From JABMQW01 sp964439935 (lineage in GTDB: Bacteria > Fidelibacterota > Marinisomatia > Marinisomatales > TCS56), in contig CAYTPW010000001.1 of NCBI GenBank assembly GCA_964439935.1, forward strand, positions 124,001-188,000: 64,000 nucleotides of DNA. The letters are read 5' to 3'. Both the position numbers and the translations under genes were made by a program. Positions 45,715-55,465 of the stretch are shown here, piece after piece; position 1 is the first letter of the stretch; each line of letters begins with the position of its first letter. The notes under the pieces are model-generated. The model did no database searches and was not told the origin of the DNA. It was given only the letters and a program-made list of their open reading frames with translations.

Positions 45715-47591
45715 AAGCTTGTTCTGAAGATTTTAGCAGAATTGGGTTTTAGTTGATGGCTGATCTCAGGTCCGGACTCTGAATCGAATACCAGCTGCCA
45801 TTTGTTTTGAATTAATATGTCTTCCGGTATTTCCTGGTATATTTTAGAGCTGTTGAATACCGCCAGAATAATTTCGTTATTATATATACGCCGGAATGCA
45901 AATAACCCCGTTTCATCAGCGGTTAAAACAGTCTGATAAGTACCTTGCGTAAGGGCTGAATATTCATTCCGTATTTTAATTAAAGCCTTATAGGTACTCA
46001 GAATATCCTGATTGATATCCACTTTGTCGCGGTCGCGGCGATAGCTGCAGTCAGGCAGACGCTCACAGGGATGAGTTGTTTCATCAGCATACTCAAATTC
46101 AGCCCAGACCATCGGCTTGCGGCAATCGGGATCATCGGCTCCCCACATGCCAACTTCATCCCCATAATAAATATAAGGAGAACCCGGATAGGTAAACTGG
46201 AACGCCAGGATTGCCTTGACCTTGGACCATCCGGTTTGATCGGGTGGACCAATTTTGAAATCAGGATTGTATTGTAAATTATTGCCATGGTCCATCCAGC
46301 GATCGGAATTGGCAGCGGCCGATGCCAGTCGTTCCATATCATGGCTGTCCAGTAGATTCTGGAGGACATAGGCCGTTTCGGGGTGATAATCAAAACGGAT
46401 TGTATTCAATATATCATCAAGTTCGGAGGGTGTTATCTGCTGTTTTTCGTCCAAAAAGAATTTGAACATAGCGTCGCCAAAGCGGTAATTCATAACTGCA
46501 TCGAACACACCTTCCTCCAACCATGGAGCAGCATTGAACTGGATATTATCCCAGTAGTTTTCCCACCAGATCTCACCGGTTATATATGCATCGGGATTAA
46601 TTTCTTTCACCCAGGTATGAAAGGTTTTCCAGAAATTCAATTGAATCCGCTCTGCCACATCCAAACGCCATCCGTCAATCCCGTCCGATGGATCGCCATC
46701 ACCATTGGGATCACCCCAACGCCGAATAATATTATGCAAGTGGTCCCGAACCGGTTTCACTGGGCCGTCGGAATCCTGGCGGAAGGCCGGCAGATCAGCT
46801 ACATAACCGGTGTACTCAATGGGTTCTGAATTATCACCAAGAAAAAAATCTGGCAATGTCTGGAATTCATTCAGATGCGATAAATCAGCACCAGCTGATC
46901 CTTGGATATTGAACCAGTTGTAGTAAGGGCTGTTTTCACGCTGTTTAATTACATCTTGAAAAGCCCAGAAAGTGAGACCGACATGATTGAAAACACCGTC
47001 GATAATTATATGCATATTCCGCCGATGGATCTCATTGATGAGTTCAAGGAATAACCGATCAGCAGCAGTCCATCGCCAGGTGGCTGGATCAACGGGGTTC
47101 TCTTCTTTCATTATTTGTAAATCACCCCCTGGATCAGGTCCGAAAAACCGATCCACATGCCGATAGGTTTCAGCACCATATTTATGCGAGGATGGAGACT
47201 GGAAGATCGGGTTGAGATAAATTGCATTGATGCCAATTTCCTGCAGATAATCCAGTTTTACCAGAATACCTTGTAAATCACCGCCATAACGTCTTATCTG
47301 AAATTGATAGCGGAAATGCTGACCATTGGCCTCTTCCCAGGGCTGAAAATAATACCAATCTGCGGTCCAGGGTGATACCTGCCAGTCAGACTGGTATTCC
47401 CAGGGCCAGACACCGTACAAAGATTCTTTGGTAGGATCGTTATCCAGGTCGCCATTATAGAAGCGCTCCGGCAGAATCTGGTACCAGATAGCGTCCCGCG
47501 ACCATTCTGGTGGATTTTGAGCCCAGAGAATGATGTTAAACACCAATATACATCCTGTCAGGAGCTGTTTTAACAATCTGGTATTTCCCAA
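45711..47591 (-). CDS. Secreted alpha-amylase, GH13 family (neopullulanase-like)
   Basis: Starch hydrolase of 626 residues. The start at 47591 is a TTG (MGNTRL); an in-frame TTG five codons later is an alternative. Signal peptide ends near WAQ. GH13 motifs are all present: region I DGVFNHVG, region II GWRLDVAE with the nucleophile Asp near residue 307, region III TGEIWW with the acid Glu near 338, region IV LLDSHDME with Asp near 415. The sequence AIWYQILPERFYNGD is typical of the neopullulanase/cyclomaltodextrinase branch. First gene of the starch operon. The operator 47614-47633 lies 23 bases upstream. Confidence 0.92.
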   Translation of the reverse strand: MGNTRLLKQLLTGCILVFNIILWAQNPPEWSRDAIWYQILPERFYNGDLDNDPTKESLYGVWPWEYQSDWQVSPWTADWYYFQPWEEANGQHFRYQFQIRRYGGDLQGILVKLDYLQEIGINAIYLNPIFQSPSSHKYGAETYRHVDRFFGPDPGGDLQIMKEENPVDPATWRWTAADRLFLELINEIHRRNMHIIIDGVFNHVGLTFWAFQDVIKQRENSPYYNWFNIQGSAGADLSHLNEFQTLPDFFLGDNSEPIEYTGYVADLPAFRQDSDGPVKPVRDHLHNIIRRWGDPNGDGDPSDGIDGWRLDVAERIQLNFWKTFHTWVKEINPDAYITGEIWWENYWDNIQFNAAPWLEEGVFDAVMNYRFGDAMFKFFLDEKQQITPSELDDILNTIRFDYHPETAYVLQNLLDSHDMERLASAAANSDRWMDHGNNLQYNPDFKIGPPDQTGWSKVKAILAFQFTYPGSPYIYYGDEVGMWGADDPDCRKPMVWAEFEYADETTHPCERLPDCSYRRDRDKVDINQDILSTYKALIKIRNEYSALTQGTYQTVLTADETGLFAFRRIYNNEIILAVFNSSKIYQEIPEDILIQNKWQLVFDSESGPEISHQLKPNSAKIFRTSL

Positions 47592-47613
47592 CCCAATTTT
47601 TGTGTTAAATTTG

Positions 47614-47633
47614 GTAACTCACTTATGAGTTAC
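47614..47633. promoter_or_regulatory. Palindromic operator (copy 2), likely TrmB site
   Basis: 8-bp perfect arms GTAACTCA and TGAGTTAC with 4 bases between, in the 130-base divergent region between the amylase gene and the regulator gene. The match to the site at 37707-37728 extends to GTAACTCA on one side and TGAGTTAC on the other. It probably represses or activates the amylase operon and the regulator itself. Confidence 0.78.
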
Positions 47634-47721
47634 GCATTGGAAAATATGGTAAATTGAACGATACAGCAACAATTTTTACAACCTAATTATCCAATGATGA
47701 TGCTTATTAACGGATCAAAAT

Positions 47722-48540
47722 ATGAATAATACTGAGAATACAATCATTGATCTATTGAAAGAATTTGGTTTTTCAGGCAATGCCTGTAAAGCTTATTTAT
47801 CTTTATTGAAAAATAATCCGGCCACCGGCTATGAAATCAGTACTCGATCGGGAGTACCCCGCTCCGCGATTTATTCGGTGATCAATCGACTGAAGGATCG
47901 CGGATTGATCAATGCAAATGGTCAGGAACCAAAACGGTATGTGCCGATTGCACCATCCGGTTTGCTGGAATATTTGAATCAGTCCCATGAAGATCGTGCT
48001 AATGACCTTAAGACTGCACTGGACAAACTGGATACCAGTGAGGAAGTGTTCGATTTTTGGCATCTGAGCGGTTACCGTAACCTGATCTTGAAAATGCGTG
48101 AAACGATCAATAATGCCCAGCAAAAGATTTTTTTAAGTATCTGGCCCAAGGATTTTACCGGTGTAAAGAAGGAATTGGAAGCAGCCCGGAAACGCGGTGT
48201 GGACATCTTTTTGTTCAGTTTTTGCGAACTTCCGATAAGCGTCAACACATTGGTTACCTATAATCTGGATGAAACTGATTTATTGAAGATCTGGAATCCA
48301 AAGGTGATCTTGATCGCAGATCAAACTGTATCGATTATGGGGAGCACCTTGAATGTCGAAAACAGCAAGGCCATCTGGACCAGGAATAAAGCTATAACGG
48401 AAATAGCTACCAATCATATTGTACTCGATATTACCTTAGCCGGGGCACGACTTAATATGGATGTCAATCCCATCACTCAGCGGATGATGCGACGGGGCGA
48501 TATTCATCTCGATGAATTGTTAGAGCAGTCAACCAATTAA
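47722..48540 (+). CDS. TrmB-family transcriptional regulator of sugar metabolism
   Basis: Product of 272 residues with an N-terminal winged-helix domain (about 10-75; GYEISTRSGVPRSAIYSVIN for the recognition helix, then RGLINANGQEPKRY). A linker helix and a PLD-like TrmB effector domain follow (about 110-260; IFLSIWPKDFTGVKKELEAA, VIMGSTLNV-type strands). TrmB proteins bind maltose, trehalose or glucose and control sugar transport and glycogen/starch genes. It is divergent from the starch operon across a palindrome also present upstream of the surface protein and, weakly, of the pullulanase. I infer that it controls all three; sugar specificity is unknown. Confidence 0.85.
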   Translation: MNNTENTIIDLLKEFGFSGNACKAYLSLLKNNPATGYEISTRSGVPRSAIYSVINRLKDRGLINANGQEPKRYVPIAPSGLLEYLNQSHEDRANDLKTALDKLDTSEEVFDFWHLSGYRNLILKMRETINNAQQKIFLSIWPKDFTGVKKELEAARKRGVDIFLFSFCELPISVNTLVTYNLDETDLLKIWNPKVILIADQTVSIMGSTLNVENSKAIWTRNKAITEIATNHIVLDITLAGARLNMDVNPITQRMMRRGDIHLDELLEQSTN

Positions 48541-48641
48541 CGGTCTTCGTGACAGAAGTATCTTCGGAATCATTTCTTCGTTTGCAGCCAATGGCTGGAA
48601 ACTGAGTACCGGTCGATATCTTGGCCACACTGGAGCCTAAA

Positions 48642-48845
48642 ATGGATGGAAAAAACTTGGGAATTCTAGAAAGACATAAGCTTGAAATAGGTAATATTTT
48701 AGTTATTGAGAATACTCAATGGCGAATTGCCGATGTTCGCGAAGACATAGTATTTTTATATCGGGAAGGTATTGATGGCAGCAGCCGCGTAAAAGAACTC
48801 GATGATGAGGAATTAACTGATATATTGTTGAGACAACCCCGATAA
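48642..48845 (+). CDS. Small conserved-looking protein of unknown function
   Basis: The ATG at 48642 has GGAG 7 bases upstream, better than a TTG seven codons earlier. The 67-residue product (starting MDGKNLGILERHKLEIGNIL) is soluble and acidic with short beta strands (VIENTQWRIADVRED). Its stop is immediately followed by the GH57 start (48846), so the two are translationally adjacent. It may be a partner or regulator of the glucanotransferase, but I do not recognise it. Confidence 0.6.
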   Translation: MDGKNLGILERHKLEIGNILVIENTQWRIADVREDIVFLYREGIDGSSRVKELDDEELTDILLRQPR

Positions 48846-50942
48846 ATGAAAAAGGTACAATTTATCTTCGGCATCCATAATCATCAGCCTGTCGGTAATT
48901 TTGATTATGTTTTCGAAGAAGCATTCCAAAAAAGTTACCTACCATTTATCCAGGTACTGGACCGACATCCGTCAATTTCCATGACTTTGCATTTCAGTGG
49001 TTGCCTGCTGGAGTGGCTGGAAGAACACCACGCTGAATATCTTGATCAAGTCGCCCGACTTGTAGAACGTGGTAATATTGAAATATTGGCAGCCGGGTTT
49101 TATGAGCCGATCCTGGCAATTATCCCTGATCATGACAAATTAGGCCAGATAAAAAAATTGCGGTCATATATTGAAGAGCGTTTTGGCTACCGCTCCCGGG
49201 GAGCCTGGTTGACAGAACGGGTCTGGGAACCGCATCTCGCCAAACCGATTCATGAAACCGGAATCGAATATATTACGGTCGATGATTATCATTTTTTAGC
49301 CAGCGGGAAGGAGCTGGATGATCTGACAGGTTATTTCAATACTGATGAGCAGGGTCATACCGTGGGTGTTTTTCCCATCAGTCAACGTCTACGATATGCA
49401 ATGCCTTTCAAAGATCCTGAAAGGACAATTGATATCCTAAGGGATTACGCTACCAAAGATGGACAAAATGTAATTGTAATGGCCGATGACGGCGAAAAAT
49501 TTGGCCTGTGGCCTGGTACTCATGAATCTTGTTATGGCAAAAGTAAGTGGCTCGAGCATTTTTTCCAGGCCCTTGAAAACAACAGCGACTGGATTACAAC
49601 GACCACCTTCAAAGACTATTACCGTAGCCACCCTCCCAGGGGCTTGGTATTCCTGCCTACCGTAAGCTATTTTGAGATGAGTGAATGGACCCTTCCAGCG
49701 GAGCAGGGTGAGCAGTTCGCCAGTCTGGTGGACCGTTTCGGTAATAATGGTACTATGGATACAGTTCGACCATTTTTACGTGGTGGAACCTGGCGCAATT
49801 TTCAATCCCTGTATTCTGAATCCAATTGGATGCAAAAGCGAATGACCCAGGTATCTTATCAACTGGAGGCGGCTGCTCGAGCTGGGAATATAAACGGCTC
49901 CGAATTAGCTCGAACCAGGGATGATCTCTGGCGAGCTCAATGCAACTGTGCCTACTGGCACGGTGTTTTCGGCGGACTTTACCTGCCCCATTTGCGCCAT
50001 GCGATCTATACCTGTTTGACTAATGCTGAAAAAAGGCTGGCAGATCATGTCCCGCCAGACCTGAGTCCCATCGATATAGATAAGGACGGGGCCACCGAAT
50101 ATTATCTCCAATCCCCCAATATCAATATTATTGCCAGTACCGCCGGTGCTGCCTTAAAAGAATTCACCATTCTGCCGCGGGCTTTTAATTTATTGAATAC
50201 AATGCGCCGCTACAGTGAAGCCTATCATTCTAAAGTAGTCGGCAGCCGACCGGCGGGAAAAGATGACGAATCTAGCTCAATTCACAATATTGTTCAGGCC
50301 AAAGAGACAGGACTGGGAAAATATTTACATACTGATGACTGGCCGCGCCGGATGCTCCAGGATCATTTCTTTCCAGCCGCTACCGTACTCGAAGACCTTC
50401 AAAACACCTTACCTGAAAATGGCAATCTGTTGGACCAGAATTTTGAGGCAGAGCAAAATAGTTATCTGTTGCTGAACGGCAATGGGACAGCGTTTGGTCT
50501 TCCGGTTGAGATACAAAAAAAGTTGATCTTGGATAATTTGCACCTCAAGATTGAATTGACAATTATCAATCAGGGCAGTTCCAGGCTGAACTGTATCTAC
50601 GCCAATGAGCTTAATTTTTCTTTATTGGGAGGACATACACCCGACCGCTATTATATAATCGACGGGATTAAACCAAGTAATGCTAACTTGGACAGTTATC
50701 AGGATACAAACACAAAATCATCGCTGGCCATTGTCAATGAATGGGACCGGTTTAAGCTGGAATTGGACTTTGAGAATCCGACCGACATCTGGTGTTTTCC
50801 GGTCGAAACCGTGTCCATGTCGGAAGCCGGATTTGAACGCATTTATCAAAGTTCAGCTGTCATGCCCCATTGGCCACTCGATCTAATCCCGGGCGACCAA
50901 ATGGGAATCAACTTTTCACTCACGATTGAATTGACCGACTAA
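48846..50942 (+). CDS. GH57 4-alpha-glucanotransferase / alpha-amylase
   Basis: Cytoplasmic enzyme (no signal peptide) of 698 residues that shortens or transfers alpha-1,4-glucan chains. GH57 motifs: HNHQP (11-15), nucleophile Glu124 in WLTERVWEPH, acid/base Asp214 in ADDGEKFG. These positions and the length match Thermococcus 4-alpha-glucanotransferase (Glu123, Asp214). The second half has the DUF1925/DUF1926-type sandwich. It opens a run of glycogen genes (phosphorylase, synthase, ADP-glucose pyrophosphorylase), so a role in recycling maltooligosaccharides or glycogen is likely. Confidence 0.9.
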   Translation: MKKVQFIFGIHNHQPVGNFDYVFEEAFQKSYLPFIQVLDRHPSISMTLHFSGCLLEWLEEHHAEYLDQVARLVERGNIEILAAGFYEPILAIIPDHDKLGQIKKLRSYIEERFGYRSRGAWLTERVWEPHLAKPIHETGIEYITVDDYHFLASGKELDDLTGYFNTDEQGHTVGVFPISQRLRYAMPFKDPERTIDILRDYATKDGQNVIVMADDGEKFGLWPGTHESCYGKSKWLEHFFQALENNSDWITTTTFKDYYRSHPPRGLVFLPTVSYFEMSEWTLPAEQGEQFASLVDRFGNNGTMDTVRPFLRGGTWRNFQSLYSESNWMQKRMTQVSYQLEAAARAGNINGSELARTRDDLWRAQCNCAYWHGVFGGLYLPHLRHAIYTCLTNAEKRLADHVPPDLSPIDIDKDGATEYYLQSPNINIIASTAGAALKEFTILPRAFNLLNTMRRYSEAYHSKVVGSRPAGKDDESSSIHNIVQAKETGLGKYLHTDDWPRRMLQDHFFPAATVLEDLQNTLPENGNLLDQNFEAEQNSYLLLNGNGTAFGLPVEIQKKLILDNLHLKIELTIINQGSSRLNCIYANELNFSLLGGHTPDRYYIIDGIKPSNANLDSYQDTNTKSSLAIVNEWDRFKLELDFENPTDIWCFPVETVSMSEAGFERIYQSSAVMPHWPLDLIPGDQMGINFSLTIELTD

Positions 50943-50961
50943 CAACTCACATAAGGTACCT

Positions 50962-52599
50962 ATGTATAAAATCGCTTATTTCAGTGCTGAAATTGGAATT
51001 TCATCGGGGCTGCCGACTTACAGCGGCGGCCTGGGAGTTCTGGCGGGTGACCATATTAAAGCTGCAGCCGATGGGGAAGTTCCATTGTGCGCAGTAACCC
51101 TGCTGTATAAGGAAGGCTATTTTAAGCAGCGTATCGACGAGGATGGCAACCAGAGCGAAACTTACCCTCGCTTCGATCCCGATCCGGTGCTTAAGAAATT
51201 ACCGGTGAAATTTATTTTACCACTTCAGGGACATGATGTCAAGATTCAGGCCTGGCAGTATACTTACACCGGCCTGACCGGACATAAAATACCTATCTAT
51301 TTGCTCGATACTGACTTTGAAGGAAATCGTCTTGAAGACCGGATTATCTCCCTGCGGCTATATTCCGGTGACAAGAACCACCGGATTCTTCAGGAAGCGA
51401 TTCTTGGATTTGGCGGTATCCGTTTATTGGATGCATTGGGGATCAATGCTATCCAAACCTATCATATGAATGAAGGGCATTGTTCATTTCTGACGCTGGA
51501 ACTGCTACGGAAATTTAAAGGTCAGGAAGCTAAAGTACGCCGGCAATGCGTTTTCACGACGCACACACCCGTTCCTGCTGGTCACGACCATTTTGCCATG
51601 GGGCGCTGCCGGAAACTCCTGGATGGATTGATCCCGGAAAACTTAAAACTTCCGTCGCTGGTTCAGAACAGCCGCTTACATATGACCGAATTGGGACTCT
51701 ATTTCAGCCGTGCCTCAAATGGTGTCTCGAAATTGCATGGCAGTGTTGCCCGGGATCAATTCCCCGATTTCAAGATCAGCCATATAACTAATGGCGTCTA
51801 TCACAATTACTGGGTCGGAAAACCGTTCCGTGAGCTGTATGACCGGATTTTCCCGGATTGGAGAATGAATCCGGAACAATTATTACGCATTGATGATGTC
51901 AGCAACGACGATCTTCTGATGGCTCATCGTTCTCAAAAACAGTTTTTATTGGGTTATGCCAATTCACAGGTGCAGAAAGCCCTTTCACTGGATGTGCTGA
52001 CAATTGGATTTGCCCGTCGGGCGGCAGCCTATAAACGCGCACGGTTGATCTTTAGGGATATGGAACGCTTGATTGAGATCGGTCACGGAAAAATTCAAAT
52101 TATATTTGCCGGTAAAGCTCATCCCCGCGATGACCTGGGGAAGGATATTCTAAAGGATATTGTTGGTAAAGCCAATCGATTATTTGGTCAAGTAAAAGTG
52201 GTATTCCTGGAAAATTATAATATGTGGCTGGGTCGGTTAATTACCTCCGGTGTTGACGTGTGGCTCAACACACCTCTGCGTCCCCATGAAGCTTCCGGTA
52301 CGAGTGGCATGAAAGCAACCCTGAATGGAATCCCCAACCTCTCAGTTTTAGATGGCTGGTGGGCGGAGGCCTGCCGGGATGGTGTAAATGGCTGGGCTAT
52401 TGGAACGGATACTAATTCAGACGATGAAAAAGATGCCGATTATCTGTACACAACGCTTGAGGAACAGGTAATCCCAATTTATTATGGTAATAGGTCTGCT
52501 TGGCTGAATCTGATGCGGGAGGCGATAAAAACCGGCGTTCAATTCACTGCTCACCGCATGATACATGAATACAATCGACAAATGTATGCAAATGAATAA
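50962..52599 (+). CDS. glgP: Alpha-glucan (glycogen/maltodextrin) phosphorylase, short form
   Basis: PLP enzyme that releases glucose-1-phosphate from alpha-glucan chains. The 545-residue protein begins at MYKIAYFSAEIGI and shows the short GT35 architecture (about 850 residues in animal or E. coli enzymes). Motifs include GLGVLAGDHIKAAAD, YHMNEGHCSFLTLEL and the PLP-binding region HEASGTSGMKATLNG with the Schiff-base Lys, followed by a SVLDGWWAEA segment. It lies 19 bases after the GH57 gene and is followed by glycogen synthase, so degradation and synthesis genes sit together. Confidence 0.9.
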   Translation: MYKIAYFSAEIGISSGLPTYSGGLGVLAGDHIKAAADGEVPLCAVTLLYKEGYFKQRIDEDGNQSETYPRFDPDPVLKKLPVKFILPLQGHDVKIQAWQYTYTGLTGHKIPIYLLDTDFEGNRLEDRIISLRLYSGDKNHRILQEAILGFGGIRLLDALGINAIQTYHMNEGHCSFLTLELLRKFKGQEAKVRRQCVFTTHTPVPAGHDHFAMGRCRKLLDGLIPENLKLPSLVQNSRLHMTELGLYFSRASNGVSKLHGSVARDQFPDFKISHITNGVYHNYWVGKPFRELYDRIFPDWRMNPEQLLRIDDVSNDDLLMAHRSQKQFLLGYANSQVQKALSLDVLTIGFARRAAAYKRARLIFRDMERLIEIGHGKIQIIFAGKAHPRDDLGKDILKDIVGKANRLFGQVKVVFLENYNMWLGRLITSGVDVWLNTPLRPHEASGTSGMKATLNGIPNLSVLDGWWAEACRDGVNGWAIGTDTNSDDEKDADYLYTTLEEQVIPIYYGNRSAWLNLMREAIKTGVQFTAHRMIHEYNRQMYANE

Positions 52600-52715
52600 A
52601 ATGCGACGGAGTTTCTGATTATTCGGGAAGAAATTAGACTTTCAGTCCGGTGACAATCAATTGCCGTTGCCTAAAACGTAATGACGTAGATGATAAGACG
52701 CGTGTAATTTTAAAT

Positions 52716-54170
52716 ATGAAAATCGTATTCGTTGCAGCCGAGGTAGCACCTTTTTCGAAAGTAGGTGGTTTGGCGGATGTGGCGGGGGCGCTGCCGACCG
52801 AACTGGCCAGGACGGGAATTCGAACTCAGGTGATATCACCGCTTTACCGCCAGATTGATCGGGACAAGTACAAAATTGAAGCGACCGGATTAACCGGATC
52901 AATCCGACTGAATTATACTTCTCATCCTTATGAATTATTCAAATGCGTGGACACTCAGGATCCTTTTCGGGAATGTCTTTTTATCGAAAATCAGTATTTT
53001 TTTGGTCGTGAAGGTATTTATACCCAACCCGACGGCGAGGGCTATGTCGATAATAATGCTCGTTTTATTTTTTTACAGAAAGCCATTATTGATTTAATAA
53101 TCCGCGGCACACTCAATCCTGACCTCTGCCATGTAAACGATCATCACACTGCCTTAATACCATTTCTGCTGGCGAACCGTAGCATCAATATACCATCACT
53201 GCTTACAGTTCATAATTTTGAATACCAGGGGCAGTTCACGCAAGAAGAATTGATCTTTCTCGAACCTGAAGATCGCGCCAGTTTAAGCAATGAATATCCC
53301 GCTGACACCGATTCCTTCAATGCCCTTGAACTAGGTATTAAATTTGCTGATTGGACGAACACGGTCAGTCCAACTTATGCCCGTGAACTGCTGACCGAAA
53401 CTGATAAATCATTCGGATTACAACCAATCCTGGTCAAGCATCAGAATTGTTTTTCCGGTATTTTGAACGGTGCCGATTATTCTTACTGGAATCCAGCTGA
53501 AGATCAATTTATTGCCACCCGGTTCGACATTGATCAAATCGTCCTGAAAGAGAAAAATAAGCAGGCTCTGCTGGCGAAGTGTGAATTGCCGTACAACGCT
53601 GGAAATCCCGTAATTGGCTCGATTTCCAGGCTGGTAACCGGGAAAGGCTTTGATCTGATATTGGAGATCATGGGACGCATTCTAAGTCTGCCTGTACAAC
53701 TGGTTTTTCTGGGGACCGGCAATCCTGTTTATGAGGATCGGCTGGCAGAGTGGTCCCGGAAATATCCGACAAAAATCGCCTTCAATGCTACCTATGATGA
53801 ATCCCTGGCTCACGCGATTGAAGCTGGTTCCGATCTATTCCTTATGCCGTCCCGGTTCGAACCATGTGGTTTGAATCAGATCTACAGTTTGAAATATGGT
53901 ACCCTTCCGATTGTACATCGCACAGGTGGTTTGGCAGATACTATTATTGATTCGGTCCACAAGAATGGCAACGGTTTTTCGTTCAATAAATATGATGGTG
54001 AAACACTGCTGACAACCATTCATAGGGCCGTTGAAGTATACCAGAATGATCGGGAAAGATGGAACGTCCTGGTTACCAATGCGATGCAAGCCGATTTTTC
54101 ATGGGATCGTTCAACTGAAAAATACCGGGAATTATACCAGACTATTCTAAAAGATAGGGGGAATGTATGA
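52716..54170 (+). CDS. glgA: Glycogen (starch) synthase
   Basis: GT5 enzyme adding glucose from ADP-glucose to the non-reducing end. I place the start at the ATG at 52716 because the product then begins with the family's MKIVFVAAEVAPFSKVGGLA (KVGGL binds the nucleotide). An earlier in-frame start at 52650 adds 22 non-family residues. No clear Shine-Dalgarno is visible. The 484-residue length is normal. The C-terminal half has the donor-binding motif SRFEPCGLNQIYSLKYG and VHRTGGLADT. Its stop overlaps the ADP-glucose pyrophosphorylase start by 4 bases. Confidence 0.93.
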   Translation: MKIVFVAAEVAPFSKVGGLADVAGALPTELARTGIRTQVISPLYRQIDRDKYKIEATGLTGSIRLNYTSHPYELFKCVDTQDPFRECLFIENQYFFGREGIYTQPDGEGYVDNNARFIFLQKAIIDLIIRGTLNPDLCHVNDHHTALIPFLLANRSINIPSLLTVHNFEYQGQFTQEELIFLEPEDRASLSNEYPADTDSFNALELGIKFADWTNTVSPTYARELLTETDKSFGLQPILVKHQNCFSGILNGADYSYWNPAEDQFIATRFDIDQIVLKEKNKQALLAKCELPYNAGNPVIGSISRLVTGKGFDLILEIMGRILSLPVQLVFLGTGNPVYEDRLAEWSRKYPTKIAFNATYDESLAHAIEAGSDLFLMPSRFEPCGLNQIYSLKYGTLPIVHRTGGLADTIIDSVHKNGNGFSFNKYDGETLLTTIHRAVEVYQNDRERWNVLVTNAMQADFSWDRSTEKYRELYQTILKDRGNV

Positions 54171-55411
54171 GCGAAGAATTGCGGATGGATGCCATCATTA
54201 TGGGTGGAGGCCGAGGAGAACGACTCTATCCTTTGACCATGAACCGTGCCAAACCGGCGGTTCCGATTGGTGGAAAATACCGTCTGATCGATATTCCTTT
54301 AAGCAATTGTATAAATTCCGGGATCAAGCATATTCATATACTGACCCAGGTAAATACAGCCTCCCTCCATAGGCATATTTTCCAGACTTACAAATTCGAC
54401 ATGTTTACCAGCGGTAATATTGAAATTCTGGCTGCCCAGCAGACCTTGAAGGCAGCCAACTGGTTCCAGGGGACTGCTGACGCAGTGCGATCCTATTGGA
54501 GCCGCTTCCGTAAACTGGCCACCAGTCATTTTTTAATTCTGGCCGGTGATCATCTCTACACTATGAATTACAGCGAATTTTTTCGTACCCATCTTGAGAG
54601 TGAAGCTGAAGTAACAATTGCCGCTTTACCGATACCGATTGAAACCGCTTCCCGGTTTGGTGTGCTGCAATGTGATTCCGCTGGTGTTGTAGAACGGTTT
54701 TATGAAAAACCGGAGGATGCAGATTTAATTCAGGATCTTTCTGTCGATTGTGCCGGTAAAAAATGTGTTTTAGGTTCTATGGGAATCTATATTTTCCGCA
54801 AGGATATCCTCAATCAAGCATTGAAATTTACCGGTAATGATTTTGGAAAAAATATTATCCCCGCTTGTCTCGAGAATTTTAAAACTACTGTTTACCGATT
54901 TGAAGGTTACTGGGAGGACATCGGTACTATCGGCTCATTTTTTGATTCGAATATTGCCCTGACCGATGAAAATCCGGCTTTCAGTTTTTTTGATATGGCA
55001 AATCCGGTTTTCACACGGCCGCGCTTCCTGCCGGGAAGCCGGGTGGAAGGAGCTACGGTTAATAATTCGATTATCAATGAAGGTTGTGTGATCGGTAAAG
55101 CACAAATCGAACGCTCCATACTTGGAACCCGCAGCCTGGTACAGGATGATGTAACTCTGAACCAGGTTTATATGATGGGTGCCGATATTTATGAAGACCG
55201 ATCGTATGGTAATAACAAAATCCCTATGGGAATTGGATCCGGGTCGGTTCTAAAGAAGGTGATCTTGGATAAGAATGTCAGAATCGGTAGGAATGTCCGC
55301 CTGGTAAATAGTGCTGGATTGGAGCACAGTGATGGGGAGATATATGTTATCCGGGACGGAATTGTTGTGATCCCCAAGAATACGGTAATTCCTGACGGAA
55401 CCGTAATTTAA
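54167..55411 (+). CDS. glgC: Glucose-1-phosphate adenylyltransferase (ADP-glucose pyrophosphorylase)
   Basis: Makes ADP-glucose from glucose-1-phosphate and ATP for the synthase encoded upstream. N-terminal nucleotidyltransferase motif GGGRGERLYPLTMNRAKPAV and PLSNCINSGI, substrate loop ILAGDHLYTMNYSEF, and FEGYWEDIGT. The C-terminal part (about residue 290 onward) is a left-handed beta-helix with hexapeptide-like repeats such as NNSIINEGCVIGKAQIER. 414 residues, the usual length. Its ATG overlaps the glgA stop (ATGA), so the two are translationally coupled. Confidence 0.94.
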   Translation: MSEELRMDAIIMGGGRGERLYPLTMNRAKPAVPIGGKYRLIDIPLSNCINSGIKHIHILTQVNTASLHRHIFQTYKFDMFTSGNIEILAAQQTLKAANWFQGTADAVRSYWSRFRKLATSHFLILAGDHLYTMNYSEFFRTHLESEAEVTIAALPIPIETASRFGVLQCDSAGVVERFYEKPEDADLIQDLSVDCAGKKCVLGSMGIYIFRKDILNQALKFTGNDFGKNIIPACLENFKTTVYRFEGYWEDIGTIGSFFDSNIALTDENPAFSFFDMANPVFTRPRFLPGSRVEGATVNNSIINEGCVIGKAQIERSILGTRSLVQDDVTLNQVYMMGADIYEDRSYGNNKIPMGIGSGSVLKKVILDKNVRIGRNVRLVNSAGLEHSDGEIYVIRDGIVVIPKNTVIPDGTVI

Positions 55412-55465
55412 TAATTATGCCAACTTAGATTTTTATTTCGGTCAACAAGATCAAGGAGAAGGATT

